Shown one piece after another: positions 48,202 through 58,153 of a stretch of DNA of 64,000 bases. The position numbers and the translations under genes were made by a program. The notes beneath the pieces were generated by a model, which was not told the DNA's origin, searched no databases, and was given only the letters and a program-made list of their open reading frames with translations. The stretch is from Vallitalea okinawensis. Lineage in GTDB: Bacteria; Bacillota; Clostridia; Lachnospirales; PQDH01. Every line of letters begins with the position of its first letter. The first letter of the stretch is position 1. The DNA lies in NCBI RefSeq assembly GCF_002964605.1, contig NZ_PQDH01000013.1:1-64000 (forward strand), written 5' to 3'.

Positions 48202-48229
48202 AAGACTATCAGAGTTTGCTGATAGTCTT
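48202..48229 (-). terminator. Terminator of the sulfatase gene
   Basis: AAGACTATCAG and CTGATAGTCTT form a perfect 11-bp stem; on the minus strand TTATTTG follows. Confidence 0.8.
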
Positions 48230-48248
48230 CTAATTCTTATAGTATTTA

Positions 48249-49709
48249 CTATTTAAAGGACTTCTTTACCCTTTTTAGATAGTGAGGCGATTGAATGGTG
48301 GTAGACCATTTAGTTAATCCTTCTATAGTTCCTATATCTATATTTCGGTCAACAAAAACTTGGATCATACGTTCCCGCCAAATTCTAAGTTGTTTAGGAA
48401 CATCATTGTCATCAGATGTAACTAAATTATACAACTCCTTTGGATCTTTTTTTAGATTAAATAATTGTTCATTACCTGTGCGAGGAAACCATATGTATTT
48501 CATCTTGCCATCTGTTAAGTATTGCATTTCTTGTTCAGGTGAATAACACTCAGTATGCTCACCATGGATATACTCACGTTCAATTTCTCCCCCTCTTATA
48601 GCAGGTAATAAATTGAGTCCTTCTACAGTATCAGGTATGTATAAATGACATGTTGATAAAATAGTAGGCATTATGTCCTGCAATAAAACAGGCTGAGTCA
48701 CTCTAGGCACATGGTTCTCTTTTGCATTGGATGGTAACTTTATTAGCAGAGGAATATGGGCTGAGCCTTCATAAGCATATGTCTTACGCCATAAGTGATG
48801 ATCTCCTAACATATCACCGTGGTCCGAGGTGAAGATAATCATAGTGTTATCAAGTTGACCAGCACTTTTTAAATATCTGAATAACCTACCTAATTGATGA
48901 TCGATATGATTGATATTACCATAATAGCCTGCACGGGCACGATGAGTTTCTTCGTCCTTATGTTTTCCACGCCAAGAATCTTCATCATAAAGTTCAGTAC
49001 AAATGGCATTTTCTTCTGCCCATTGACCCACCCAAGGCTCAGGTAACTCCTTATTGTTATAATGGTTAAAATAATATGGAACAGCATCATAAGGTGAGTG
49101 AGGTCTTGCGAAAGATACCTTTAAGAAAAATGGTTTACTAGGATCTCTTTGATTAAGAAATTTAAGAGCTTCATTAACTGTCCAATTGGTAGGATGTAGA
49201 TATTCTGGAGCATGATATGGTCTTGCCATCCAACTGTTCCAACCTATTCCATGATCTACAGCTTCATAACTACCATTTTTGTTCTCATGAAACCATTGAT
49301 TATAATCGGATACAAAGTTATCATCTTCAACTCTTCCAGACTCATCAAGCACCGTGTTATGGAATCCGTTAAGAGCACGTTGAGGATAAAAATGCATTTT
49401 ACCGATACCTTGAGTATGATATCCAGCTGAAGATAATTCACCAGGCAAAGTATGCTTAAATCCAACCCCCATTGGACCTTGACCAGTACCCATACCTAGA
49501 ATTCCAGTACTCCAGGTACTCATCCCTGTTAATAGACAGGCTCTCGCTGGGATACAAGAGGGTGAAGGGGTATAAGCCTTTTCAAAAACCGTTCCTTGAG
49601 ATGCCAGCCAATCTAAGTTAGGTGTTTCAATCTCTACATTACCATAACAACCCAAGGTATCGAAGCGTTGTTGATCAGTCATAATCAGTAGTACATTAGA
49701 TGGATTCAT
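48249..49709 (-). CDS. Cys-type sulfatase
   Basis: Sulfate ester hydrolase of 486 residues (alkaline-phosphatase fold). The signature PSPSCIPARACLLTGM contains CxPxR, whose Cys (about residue 52) must be turned into formylglycine; in anaerobes this needs a radical-SAM maturase, not seen in the window. Metal-site Asp residues are in LLIMTDQQRFD and IIFTSDHGDMLGDH. No signal peptide, so it should act on imported sulfated sugars or small esters. The Met at 49709 follows GAGGAG by 9 bp; the ATG at 49718 abuts it. It is divergent from an AraC regulator. Confidence 0.93.
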   Translation of the reverse strand: MNPSNVLLIMTDQQRFDTLGCYGNVEIETPNLDWLASQGTVFEKAYTPSPSCIPARACLLTGMSTWSTGILGMGTGQGPMGVGFKHTLPGELSSAGYHTQGIGKMHFYPQRALNGFHNTVLDESGRVEDDNFVSDYNQWFHENKNGSYEAVDHGIGWNSWMARPYHAPEYLHPTNWTVNEALKFLNQRDPSKPFFLKVSFARPHSPYDAVPYYFNHYNNKELPEPWVGQWAEENAICTELYDEDSWRGKHKDEETHRARAGYYGNINHIDHQLGRLFRYLKSAGQLDNTMIIFTSDHGDMLGDHHLWRKTYAYEGSAHIPLLIKLPSNAKENHVPRVTQPVLLQDIMPTILSTCHLYIPDTVEGLNLLPAIRGGEIEREYIHGEHTECYSPEQEMQYLTDGKMKYIWFPRTGNEQLFNLKKDPKELYNLVTSDDNDVPKQLRIWRERMIQVFVDRNIDIGTIEGLTKWSTTIQSPHYLKRVKKSFK

Positions 49710-49811
49710 TTTTATCATCTCCTCATGAAATATACTTAGTCATTTCCATCTATTAGTTGTTAAAGATGATTTTATTATATCAAAATTTTACAAATTATAA
49801 AATGTCTACTG

Positions 49812-49891
49812 GTACTATATTGTATGTGGTAATATTTTCTAATTAAGAACTGTATTGATGTATTGGGTTTAAAAGTGATACAATATAGTAC
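49812..49891. promoter_or_regulatory. 14-bp inverted repeat and promoter between sulfatase and araC-type gene
   Basis: GTACTATATTGTAT (49812-49825) and ATACAATATAGTAC (49878-49891) are perfect reverse complements 52 bp apart. The right copy contains the TACAAT (49879-49884) of a plus-strand promoter whose TTGATG -35 is at 49855-49860 (18-bp spacer). The left copy offers the same TACAAT to the sulfatase strand, but its -35 is weak. The arrangement suggests a shared operator for the adjacent AraC protein. Confidence 0.6.
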
Positions 49892-49934
49892 AAGATTTCA
49901 ATGGATTAATAAAATGTTATAGTGGGTGAATAGA

Positions 49935-50756
49935 ATGTTTGAATACCAAAACACTAATACCGACATATATTATTTTGAGAGTGGGGAACAAGTATGTATA
50001 CCTTCACATGATTATGGACCAGCCGTAAGAGATTATTTTCTCATCCATTATATTATCAAAGGTAAAGGTATATTTAGGACAAAAGATAGGGAGTACGAAC
50101 TTCAAAGTAAACAAGGATTTATCATACATCCTAATAAAGTCACTTATTATAAAGCTGATAGAAAAGATCCATGGCATTATATTTGGGTTGGATTCAATGG
50201 AAAGCGTGCAAAAGAATATTTAAAATTAGCTAATTTATCTGAGAAAAATCCGATATTTACATATGACTTAGATGATGAGGTATTAACTACAACTATCAGA
50301 AAGATGACAAGACTAGGTATACAATTAAGAGATAATGATTTTGAATTAATGGCTCATCTATACATGTATTTATCAATGTTAGCTGATAATAATTGCCACC
50401 ACCTAAAAGTTGATAAATTATCGAACAAAGATAAATATTTACAGCAGTCTTTTAAATATGTACAAGCTAATTACTGGCATGACTTAACGGTTGAAGATCT
50501 TTCAAATCATCTCAATCTTAATCGAAGTTACTTATATACCATATTCAAAGAAGAGTTGAACCTATCACCTCAACAATATATTATTAACTTTAGAATAAAT
50601 AAAGCAGTAGAGTTATTGAACAATCAGGAATTAACTATAGCAGAAGTTGCTAGATCGGTAGGTTATCAAGATCAATTTATCTTTTCAAAGACCTTTAAGA
50701 AGCAAAAGGGATTATCACCAAAAATTTATCGATTAAAGAAAATAGAAAAACACTAA
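49935..50756 (+). CDS. AraC family transcriptional regulator
   Basis: Regulator of 273 residues with an N-terminal cupin-like ligand-binding half (GKGIFRTKDREYELQSKQGF) and a C-terminal double helix-turn-helix (LTVEDLSNHLNLNRSYLYTIFK and LTIAEVARSVGYQDQFIFSKTFK, the second with the P-x-x-Y-R end SPKIYRLKK). The ATG at 49935 has GGGTGA upstream; a GTG three codons earlier is an alternative. Divergent from the sulfatase gene, it is likely its activator in response to a sugar. Confidence 0.93.
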   Translation: MFEYQNTNTDIYYFESGEQVCIPSHDYGPAVRDYFLIHYIIKGKGIFRTKDREYELQSKQGFIIHPNKVTYYKADRKDPWHYIWVGFNGKRAKEYLKLANLSEKNPIFTYDLDDEVLTTTIRKMTRLGIQLRDNDFELMAHLYMYLSMLADNNCHHLKVDKLSNKDKYLQQSFKYVQANYWHDLTVEDLSNHLNLNRSYLYTIFKEELNLSPQQYIINFRINKAVELLNNQELTIAEVARSVGYQDQFIFSKTFKKQKGLSPKIYRLKKIEKH

Positions 50757-50819
50757 AACGTAAGAGTATCTATTAAAAGTGTTGAGATAAAAAATAAGCT
50801 ATTAAAGAAGAGGGATATT

Positions 50820-52583
50820 ATGTTTCATATAAAGTCTATACGAACAAAGCTTATTCTTGGATGTATTATTTTGAGTATTGTCCCAATCATTATCGTAACT
50901 ACAGTTCTCTATAATATATCAGGCAGAATAATACATGAAAACACAGCTGAGGCTATTTTACTCAATTTAGACAGCTATGCAGAAGAGATTGACGACATTT
51001 TTATGAGTTTATATTATGATACTGTTGAGATGGCTTTCGATAAGCAGTTACGCAGTATGATTAAAGAAGATGATTCTATGGGTATATCTAACTATTTAAG
51101 AGATTATCTACGGAATCATGCTTACATTGATTCTATTTATTTTTTTGATAATGCCAATAATGATGTTATTACCTCGGATGAAAATAAACAAATAGTGAAA
51201 GTTGAAAATATACAAAATATTGACAAGCGTTATGACAAGAAAAATGGCAGTTATCTTATTAATGTCATTGAACGATTTGATTATTTATCCAATAAAAACT
51301 ATTTCACTATTGAAAAAGCGCTGTATGATAGCGAGGGGGGAGAACTTCTAGGATATATTCAAGTTAATGTAGATGAAAGAACCCTTTATTATGATCTACT
51401 AAACGATATGATTCGTTTAAATAATGGTGATGTTCTCATGATCAATTCTGATAAAGTTATTGTTAGTTCAAAGAGGCAAGAAGATATTGGGGACATACTT
51501 TCCAAAGAAAATGATATCGATTTTATTACCACATCTAAGGGGTATTCTTTAGAAGAAGTAAAAGAGGAATCCATATTAAAGGTATATTCCGTTAGTAAAG
51601 TAACAAAATATAAGCTAATTTACTATATACCTGAGGCTGAAATCATCCAAGATGTTAAAAAAATTAATTATATCGCTCTATACAGTATTGGCATATCCGT
51701 CATTCTTATTGTAGCCTTATGGTATTTTTATACTGCAGATCTTTACACGCCTATAGCGCAACTAAAGGATCAGATGTTAAAAGTTGGTGAAGGTGATTTT
51801 GATATTTACCTTGAACATGATCGAGAAGATGAGATGGGGATATTGATCAACGGTTTTAATGACATGATCGCTAAAGTTAATTACCTGTTCAATGAGGTAT
51901 TCCGAACAAAGTATCAGAAAAAAGAAGCAGAGTTAAAAGCGCTACAGTCTCAAATAACACCTCACTTTCTGTATAATACATTGAACTCTATACGCTGTGT
52001 AGCCATACTTCATGAGGACAATGCCGTCAGCCAAATGTTAGAATCATTAATTGACTTATTGCGTGCAACTGCTGGAAATAAGAATGTATTTATTCGACTA
52101 GAACAAGAATTATCCCAGGTAGAAGATTATGTTGATATTATTCGTTTTAGATATAATGATGCTTTTAAGGTGATTTATGATATTGAACCAGAGGCTTATC
52201 CCTTAGATGTGCCAAAACTCATTATTCAGCCTTTGGTAGAAAACAGCATCCAACATGGGTTAGATTTAAGAAGTAATGAAGGAGAAATTTACATTAAAGC
52301 ATCTAAGGATGGAAATAATTTAGTAATAAAGGTCATTGATAATGGGAGAGGTATATCCGAAGAAGAAATTCATGCTATACAAAATAATGAAGAAGACAAG
52401 TCAAAGAACTTAAGTGGTATTGGTGTCTATAACGTGGACGAACGCATCAAGCTTTATTATGGGGATGAGTATGGCTTGGCTTATCAAGCACATGAAGGTG
52501 GAGGAACAGAAGCAATTATTACTTTGCCATCAACGGTTAAAAGGGGGGAAGTAAGTAATGATAAAGGTACTTATCGTAGATGA
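50820..52583 (+). CDS. YesM-type sensor histidine kinase
   Basis: Membrane sensor of 587 residues. Helix 1 is LILGCIILSIVPIIIVTTVLY and helix 2 YIALYSIGISVILIVALWYF; between them is an extracellular dCache/Cache-like region of about 250 residues. A HAMP domain follows (LKDQMLKVGEGDFDIYLE). The His_kinase domain has LQSQITPHFLYNTLN with the phosphorylated His. The ATPase domain has PLVENSIQHGL and DNGRGISEEE. It overlaps the response regulator by 26 bp. YesM/YesN pairs usually control nearby carbohydrate ABC transporters, as found here 1.9 kb downstream. Confidence 0.95.
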   Translation: MFHIKSIRTKLILGCIILSIVPIIIVTTVLYNISGRIIHENTAEAILLNLDSYAEEIDDIFMSLYYDTVEMAFDKQLRSMIKEDDSMGISNYLRDYLRNHAYIDSIYFFDNANNDVITSDENKQIVKVENIQNIDKRYDKKNGSYLINVIERFDYLSNKNYFTIEKALYDSEGGELLGYIQVNVDERTLYYDLLNDMIRLNNGDVLMINSDKVIVSSKRQEDIGDILSKENDIDFITTSKGYSLEEVKEESILKVYSVSKVTKYKLIYYIPEAEIIQDVKKINYIALYSIGISVILIVALWYFYTADLYTPIAQLKDQMLKVGEGDFDIYLEHDREDEMGILINGFNDMIAKVNYLFNEVFRTKYQKKEAELKALQSQITPHFLYNTLNSIRCVAILHEDNAVSQMLESLIDLLRATAGNKNVFIRLEQELSQVEDYVDIIRFRYNDAFKVIYDIEPEAYPLDVPKLIIQPLVENSIQHGLDLRSNEGEIYIKASKDGNNLVIKVIDNGRGISEEEIHAIQNNEEDKSKNLSGIGVYNVDERIKLYYGDEYGLAYQAHEGGGTEAIITLPSTVKRGEVSNDKGTYRR

Positions 52584-54183
52584 TGATTTTCCAGTAAGAA
52601 TGTTATTTAAGCAAATTATAGATTGGAATGAAGAAGGATTTGAAATTGTTGGAGAAGCTATCGATGGAGAAGAAGCCGTTAATAAGGTAGCAGAGCTGAA
52701 ACCAGATCTCATTATTCTAGATATTGAAATGCCAAAGATGAATGGCGTTGAAGTGATTAAGGAGATAAATGCCAGGGGCTATAAAGGTAAAATTATTGTA
52801 ATTAGCTGTCACGATGATTTTAAGTATGTTAAAGAGGCTTTAAAGCTAGGGGCTACTGATTATCTTCTTAAGAACAATGTCAACAAAGATAAGTTAAAAG
52901 ATGTTATCCATATTATTAAAAGAGATTTAGTCCAAGAGAAGCAGAATAAAATAGAATACAGTACCATGAAGAGATGGGCAAATAAAGGCTTACACATCAT
53001 GAAGCAAGAATACCTTAAGAATCTTCTTTTAGGTGTTAATATACTTGAAGAAGATATTCAGGTAAATATAGAAAAACTGAAATTAAACATTAGTGAGACA
53101 AACAACATGATTATAGCAATAGAAATTGATCGTTATACGAAGCAAGTAACCAAAATTGGTTCTCAGAAAGATTATGAATTGTTTAACTTCACTATCCGAA
53201 ACATCATTGAAGAAATTCTCAGTGAATCCATGAATGGTGAATTAATTAATTTAAAGCAGCGTTTTTATGTCATTTTGAATATTGAAGAATGGGTAAGTGA
53301 GAGTAAATTAAGAGAGACGGTCTATGGGTTAGTTAAGCGTGTAAAAGATAGCTTATCAAAATACTTGGATATTTGCACAACGATTATGATTTTTGATCAA
53401 TCCTGCAGCTTAAAAGATGCTCAAGCAGTCTACAAACAATTAAAAAATGCTTTGAAGATAAAATTTTATGAAGGCAATAATAGGATTTATTACTTCAGTC
53501 AAACAAAGCCGATTAAGAATTACCAATTGAATTTTGATAAACAGAAAGATATTCAAATGCAAGAGTATATTAAAAACAACCAAAAAAATGAGTTAGATCA
53601 ATTATTGAAAGAAGACTTTCAGTATATTAGAAAAAATTATATAGATCCAGATAAAGTATATACTTACTTCTCAGAAATTTATTTATCTCTAGAAAAAGTT
53701 TGTAAACGAAATAAGATTGCCATGGAGCAGTTTGTACAGATTCAAGATAACTACTACGACACTATTCGCAGTATGGAAACATTTGATGAAATTGAAAAAA
53801 CGGTATTAACCATACATGATAAGATTTTTGACAGTCTCAAAAATAACATTGAAAGTTCCAACGAAACAGTGAAACAAATTGTCAAATATATGACTCGACA
53901 CTACATGGATGATATATCCCTCTTGTCTGCTTCTGAGTATGTTGATATGAATATGACCTATGTCAGTCATCTCTTTAAACAAGAAATGGGAGAAAGCTTC
54001 ACAGAATATTTAAAGGGAATAAGAATTCATCGAGCTAAATATTTGATTGATACAACAGATAAACGTATTAATGAAATAGCTGATTTAGTAGGCATTCCAA
54101 ACAAAAAGTATTTTGCCAAACTGTTCAAGGAAAAGGTTGGAGAAAGTCCATCCAAATATAAGAAGCTAAAAAATTTGTCCTAA
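52558..54183 (+). CDS. YesN-type response regulator with AraC output domain
   Basis: 541 residues. The receiver domain has the acid pocket VDDD at residues 8-10, phospho-acceptor Asp55 in LIILDIEMPK and Lys in DYLLKNN. A long middle region has no recognised fold. The C-terminal AraC helix-turn-helix pair (SLLSASEYVDMNMTYVSHLFK, then INEIADLVGIPNKKYFAKLFK) ends SPSKYKKLK. GGGGGG precedes the ATG. It is translationally coupled to the kinase and very probably drives the sugar ABC operon that begins at 54449. Confidence 0.94.
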   Translation: MIKVLIVDDDFPVRMLFKQIIDWNEEGFEIVGEAIDGEEAVNKVAELKPDLIILDIEMPKMNGVEVIKEINARGYKGKIIVISCHDDFKYVKEALKLGATDYLLKNNVNKDKLKDVIHIIKRDLVQEKQNKIEYSTMKRWANKGLHIMKQEYLKNLLLGVNILEEDIQVNIEKLKLNISETNNMIIAIEIDRYTKQVTKIGSQKDYELFNFTIRNIIEEILSESMNGELINLKQRFYVILNIEEWVSESKLRETVYGLVKRVKDSLSKYLDICTTIMIFDQSCSLKDAQAVYKQLKNALKIKFYEGNNRIYYFSQTKPIKNYQLNFDKQKDIQMQEYIKNNQKNELDQLLKEDFQYIRKNYIDPDKVYTYFSEIYLSLEKVCKRNKIAMEQFVQIQDNYYDTIRSMETFDEIEKTVLTIHDKIFDSLKNNIESSNETVKQIVKYMTRHYMDDISLLSASEYVDMNMTYVSHLFKQEMGESFTEYLKGIRIHRAKYLIDTTDKRINEIADLVGIPNKKYFAKLFKEKVGESPSKYKKLKNLS

Positions 54184-54249
54184 TACAAAAATTTTATACC
54201 TTAAAAAAAAGATGATACTCCTCCATAATAAGATTATAAGAAAACGAGA

Positions 54250-54261
54250 GTAACCGGTTAC
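54250..54261. promoter_or_regulatory. Palindromic LacI/CRE-like operator before the ABC operon
   Basis: GTAACCGGTTAC is a perfect 12-bp palindrome of the LacI-family type, flanked by AACG and CGTTT. It lies about 190 bp before the binding-protein gene and probably serves as an operator of a LacI regulator, perhaps that at 59302. No clear promoter was resolved. Confidence 0.5.
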
Positions 54262-54291
54262 GTTTCTTTTATCCATCAATTAAGATTTTTT

Positions 54292-54339
54292 TAATGTAGG
54301 ATATCTAATCCTTCAAAAGGAATTATTCTTTCTACATTA
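54292..54339 (+). promoter_or_regulatory. Structured leader of the ABC operon
   Basis: TAATGTAG and CTACATTA are perfect 8-bp arms enclosing a second hairpin (TCCTT/AAGGA). It lies within the likely 5' leader 110 bp before the start codon. No known riboswitch is recognised. Confidence 0.35.
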
Positions 54340-54448
54340 GTATTAGAAAATGTTTTAAAGGGTGTTTCACTACAAAAGATTAGAAGTATTAAGGAGCTTG
54401 CTTAAGTTAAGGTATTTAGTTTTTATTAATTGAGGGAGGTTTATTTTC

Positions 54449-55378
54449 ATGAGAAGATTAATGGCGATTATGTTAGCGTTAGTATTAGTTGTAGGTGCTT
54501 TTACAGGTTGTACAGAAGCAGATGACGGTGTAATTGATATTGGAGTATCAATCGCAAACTTTGATGATACATTCTTAATGTACATGAAAGATGGTATGGA
54601 TGCATATGCAAAAGAACTCGGTGCAGAAGTTAGAGTTGAGTATGTAGATGCTAAAGAAGATATGGCAAAACAAATGGATCAAGTTGAAAACTTTATCGTA
54701 CAAGGTATGGATGCTATTGTTATCGTACCAGTTGATACAAGTGCAACTGAGCCAATGACAGAATTAGCTGTTGAAGAAAATGTACCTATGGTATATGTAA
54801 ATAGAAATCCTGGTAACTTACCTGATGGTATTTACTATGTAGGTTCTGAAGAAATCGTTGCAGGTCAACTTCAAATGGAATTCTTAGCTGAGCAACTTGG
54901 CGGAGAAGGCGACATAGCGATTTTAATGGGTAAACTTGATAACGAGGGTGCTCTTAAGAGAACTGAAGGTGTTGAAGAAATTGCTGCTGGCTATGATGGA
55001 ATCAATATCGTTGACAAACAAACTGGTAACTGGCAAAGAGCAGAAGGTATGACAGTTACAGAAGACTGGTTAAACCGTTTTGGTGAAGAAATCAAAGCTA
55101 TTGCAAGTAATAATGATGATATGGCATTAGGAGCTATTCAGGCATTAAAAGATGCTGGTAGAGAAGATGTTATGGTTATTGGTGTAGATGCTACACCTGA
55201 TGGATTAGCGGCTCTTGAAGCTGGTGATTTATCAGCAACTGTATTCCAAGATGCAAGTGGTCAAGGTGCAGGTGCTATTGAAACAGCTTACAAAACTGCT
55301 CAAGGAGAAACTGTAGATCAAGAAGTATGGATTCCATTCCAATTAGTTACTCCTGAGAACTTAAGTGATTTTAAATAG
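54449..55378 (+). CDS. Sugar ABC transporter substrate-binding lipoprotein
   Basis: Periplasmic-type binding protein (Peripla_BP_4, RbsB/IbpA-like) of 309 residues anchored by Cys21 (LVVGAFTGC). IDIGVSIANFDDTFLMYMKDG is the N-lobe start; DAIVIVPVDTSATEPM and IGVDATPDGLAALEAGDLSATVFQD (in two parts) are typical for pentose, ribose or inositol-binding proteins. A strong GGGAGG precedes the ATG. It is first in an operon with an ATPase and a permease. With iolC-type and dehydrogenase genes downstream, myo-inositol is the leading candidate ligand. Confidence 0.93.
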   Translation: MRRLMAIMLALVLVVGAFTGCTEADDGVIDIGVSIANFDDTFLMYMKDGMDAYAKELGAEVRVEYVDAKEDMAKQMDQVENFIVQGMDAIVIVPVDTSATEPMTELAVEENVPMVYVNRNPGNLPDGIYYVGSEEIVAGQLQMEFLAEQLGGEGDIAILMGKLDNEGALKRTEGVEEIAAGYDGINIVDKQTGNWQRAEGMTVTEDWLNRFGEEIKAIASNNDDMALGAIQALKDAGREDVMVIGVDATPDGLAALEAGDLSATVFQDASGQGAGAIETAYKTAQGETVDQEVWIPFQLVTPENLSDFK

Positions 55379-55451
55379 GATAGTATAAATTTATAGTGGG
55401 GTGATTTTTCACCCCACATTCAAAGAGAAGATTAAACCTGGAGGTGAAACA

Positions 55452-56957
55452 ATGAGTGAATACATTTTGGAGATGCAGAATATTTCAAAAGTATTTCCAG
55501 GAGTCAAAGCTTTAGATAAAGTACAATTACAGTTACGTCCCGGTAAAGTCCACGCTTTAATGGGTGAAAACGGAGCTGGAAAATCAACCTTAATGAAATG
55601 TCTAATAGGTATTCACCCACCAACAGAGGGGCAAATTATTTATAAAGGCGAAGTTGTTACTATGCCAGATACAAATACAGCCCTTAACATGGGTATATCT
55701 ATGATTCATCAAGAGTTAAGCCCTATTTTACACCGTAGTGTTATGGAAAACATTTGGCTGGGTAGAGAACCTAAAATGGGTGGATTCCTGGTTGATCACA
55801 AGAAAATGTATGATATGACAAAAGAGTTACTTGAAGATTTGGAATTAGAACTTGACCCAAAAGAAAAGATGGTTAATTTAACAGTCGCAAAAATGCAAAT
55901 GATAGAAATCGCAAAAGCAGTATCCTATAATTCAGAAGTTGTTATTATGGATGAACCAACATCCGCCCTTACAGATCGCGAAGTAGATCACTTGTTCAGA
56001 ATAATCAAAAGATTAAGACAAAACGGAACAGCAATTATTTATATTTCTCATAAAATGGACGAAATCTTCCAGATATCTGATGATATAACGATACTTAGGG
56101 ATGGACAATATATTTCTACGCATTTAGCTGAAGATTTAGATACCAATAAATTAATCTCATTGATGGTTGGCCGTGAATTGAATGAAATGTTCCCCAAAAT
56201 TGATTGTGAAATTGGTGAAGAGAAAATCAGAGTGGATAATCTCACAGTTGAAGGGGTATTCAATGACGTCAGTTTTAATGTAAGAAAAGGTGAGATTCTA
56301 GGTATAGCTGGCTTAGTTGGTGCTGGACGTACGGAAGTTATTGAAACCATATTTGGAATGCGTAAGAAAACATCAGGAAGTATTTATATTGATGACAAGG
56401 AAGTACAAATAGATTCACCAGAAGATGCTATTGCACACAAAATAGCACTCTTAACTGAAGATAGAAGACATACTGGGGTATTCCCAATGCTATCTGTTAA
56501 AGACAATACTAGCATCGCTAATATGAAAAATTATGTTAATAAATTTGGGTTTTTGAACCATAAAAAAATCAAAGAAGATTGTGAAGAGTATAAAAAAGCA
56601 ATACGTGTTAAGACGCCAAGCTTAGAACAAGCCATTCAAAATCTAAGTGGTGGTAATCAACAAAAGGTACTCGTTGCTAGATGGCTTTTAACAAATCCAG
56701 AAATTCTCATCCTTGATGAGCCTACAAGAGGTATTGATGTAGGAGCGAAGTCAGAGATCCATAGTCTAATTACCAGCTTAGCAAATGAGGGTAGAACCAT
56801 TATAATGATTAGTTCAGAATTGCCAGAAGTACTAGGTATGAGCGATAGAGTTGTCGTTATGCACGAAGGTAGAGTAACGGGTATCATTGATCGTACTGAA
56901 GCTAATCAAGAAGTCGTTATGAAGTATGCCACAAATAGTATGAATAAGGTTTCATAA
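55452..56957 (+). CDS. Sugar ABC transporter ATP-binding protein (RbsA/MglA type)
   Basis: 501 residues with two fused ATPase modules. Module 1 has GENGAGKSTLMKCLIG (Walker A) and VIMDEPTSALT (Walker B), with the divergent signature LTVAKMQMIEIAKA. Module 2 has the degenerate Walker A GLVGAGRTEVIETIFG and a full signature LSGGNQQKVLVARWL with LILDEPTRGIDVGAK, as usual for CUT2 transporters. The Met at 55452 follows GGAGGTG; an earlier in-frame start is not supported. It energises the permease encoded 13 bp downstream. Confidence 0.95.
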   Translation: MSEYILEMQNISKVFPGVKALDKVQLQLRPGKVHALMGENGAGKSTLMKCLIGIHPPTEGQIIYKGEVVTMPDTNTALNMGISMIHQELSPILHRSVMENIWLGREPKMGGFLVDHKKMYDMTKELLEDLELELDPKEKMVNLTVAKMQMIEIAKAVSYNSEVVIMDEPTSALTDREVDHLFRIIKRLRQNGTAIIYISHKMDEIFQISDDITILRDGQYISTHLAEDLDTNKLISLMVGRELNEMFPKIDCEIGEEKIRVDNLTVEGVFNDVSFNVRKGEILGIAGLVGAGRTEVIETIFGMRKKTSGSIYIDDKEVQIDSPEDAIAHKIALLTEDRRHTGVFPMLSVKDNTSIANMKNYVNKFGFLNHKKIKEDCEEYKKAIRVKTPSLEQAIQNLSGGNQQKVLVARWLLTNPEILILDEPTRGIDVGAKSEIHSLITSLANEGRTIIMISSELPEVLGMSDRVVVMHEGRVTGIIDRTEANQEVVMKYATNSMNKVS

Positions 56958-56970
56958 AGGAGGTTTAAAC

Positions 56971-57996
56971 ATGGCACAGGTTGCGACAACAAATTCAAAT
57001 AAAAATAGCGAATATAAAAGACTGTTAAGTAAATACGGAATCGTTTTAGTATTTATTTTCATGGTTATATTAATGAGTATATTATCGCCATCCTTCTTAA
57101 GTTATCGAAACTTAATGAACGTGGTAAGACAAATTTCAGTAATTGGTATTATCTCATTAGGGGTAACACTTGTCATAATATCAAAGGGTATTGACCTTTC
57201 ATCAGGCTCAGTTTTAGCATTAGCAGCTGTAATAGCTGCCAGTTTCGGTCAAACAGCTGATTGGGCAGCAAAAATGTATCCCAATATACCAGAATTACCA
57301 GTGATCATCCCAGTGTTAACAGCTCTTCTAGTTGGTGCACTTTGTGGTACGATTAACGGTACTTTTATTGCCAAAACAGGTATACCACCATTTATTGCAA
57401 CTTTAGGTATGATGGTATCTGCAAGAGGTTTAGCACTTCTTTATTCAGATGGACGACCAGTGAGTTCATTAACAGATAGCTATAAATGGTTTGGCCAAGG
57501 TTATGTATTAGAAATGGGTAGTTTTAAAGGAATACCAGTACCAGTTATTATTTATATCATTATGATAGTAATCACATGGGTGATGCTTACTCAAACTCGT
57601 TTTGGTAAGAACATATACGCCATTGGTGGTAATGTTCATGCCGCAGAAGTATCCGGTATTAATGTTAAGAAAAACTTAATAGCAATCTATGCTTACGCAG
57701 GATTATTAGCTGGTTTAGCTGGATTACTTATGTCAGCTCGTATTGATACAGGTCAACCAGGTATGGGTGTTAGCTATGAGTTAGATGCAATCGCAGCTAC
57801 AACAATCGGTGGAACTAGTCACTCAGGCGGCATTGGTACAATATGGGGTTGTGTAGTCGGTGCATTAATCCTTGGTGTACTAAACAATGGTCTTAATTTA
57901 CTTGGTGTATCCGCATACTGGCAACAGATTATTAAAGGTGCGATTATAGTAGGTGCTGTAGTAATTGATATGCGTAAAAATAACAAAAAGCATTAA
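56971..57996 (+). CDS. Sugar ABC transporter permease (RbsC type)
   Basis: Membrane permease of 341 residues with about 8-10 helices, including [40 protein letters not shown] (in two parts) and the BPD_transp_2 signature region [28 protein letters not shown] precedes the ATG. It completes the binding protein-ATPase-permease operon, which is closed by a terminator. Confidence 0.95.
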   Translation: MAQVATTNSNKNSEYKRLLSKYGIVLVFIFMVILMSILSPSFLSYRNLMNVVRQISVIGIISLGVTLVIISKGIDLSSGSVLALAAVIAASFGQTADWAAKMYPNIPELPVIIPVLTALLVGALCGTINGTFIAKTGIPPFIATLGMMVSARGLALLYSDGRPVSSLTDSYKWFGQGYVLEMGSFKGIPVPVIIYIIMIVITWVMLTQTRFGKNIYAIGGNVHAAEVSGINVKKNLIAIYAYAGLLAGLAGLLMSARIDTGQPGMGVSYELDAIAATTIGGTSHSGGIGTIWGCVVGALILGVLNNGLNLLGVSAYWQQIIKGAIIVGAVVIDMRKNNKKH

Positions 57997-58000
57997 TCTT

Positions 58001-58040
58001 CTAGGGGGAAAGTACCCTTAACCCTTTCCCCCTAGGATTT
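58001..58040 (+). terminator. Terminator of the sugar ABC operon
   Basis: CTAGGGGGAAAG and CTTTCCCCCTAG form a perfect 12-bp stem with an 11-nt loop, followed by GATTTTATAAA. Confidence 0.88.
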
Positions 58041-58153
58041 TATAAATGTATATAAAAATATAGAAAAATGAAAAAGAAAATTTTTTTAAATAAAAATATT
58101 GTTAAATAAATAACATAAAATAATAATAATTCAGAAATAAGGAGGAACTCCAT

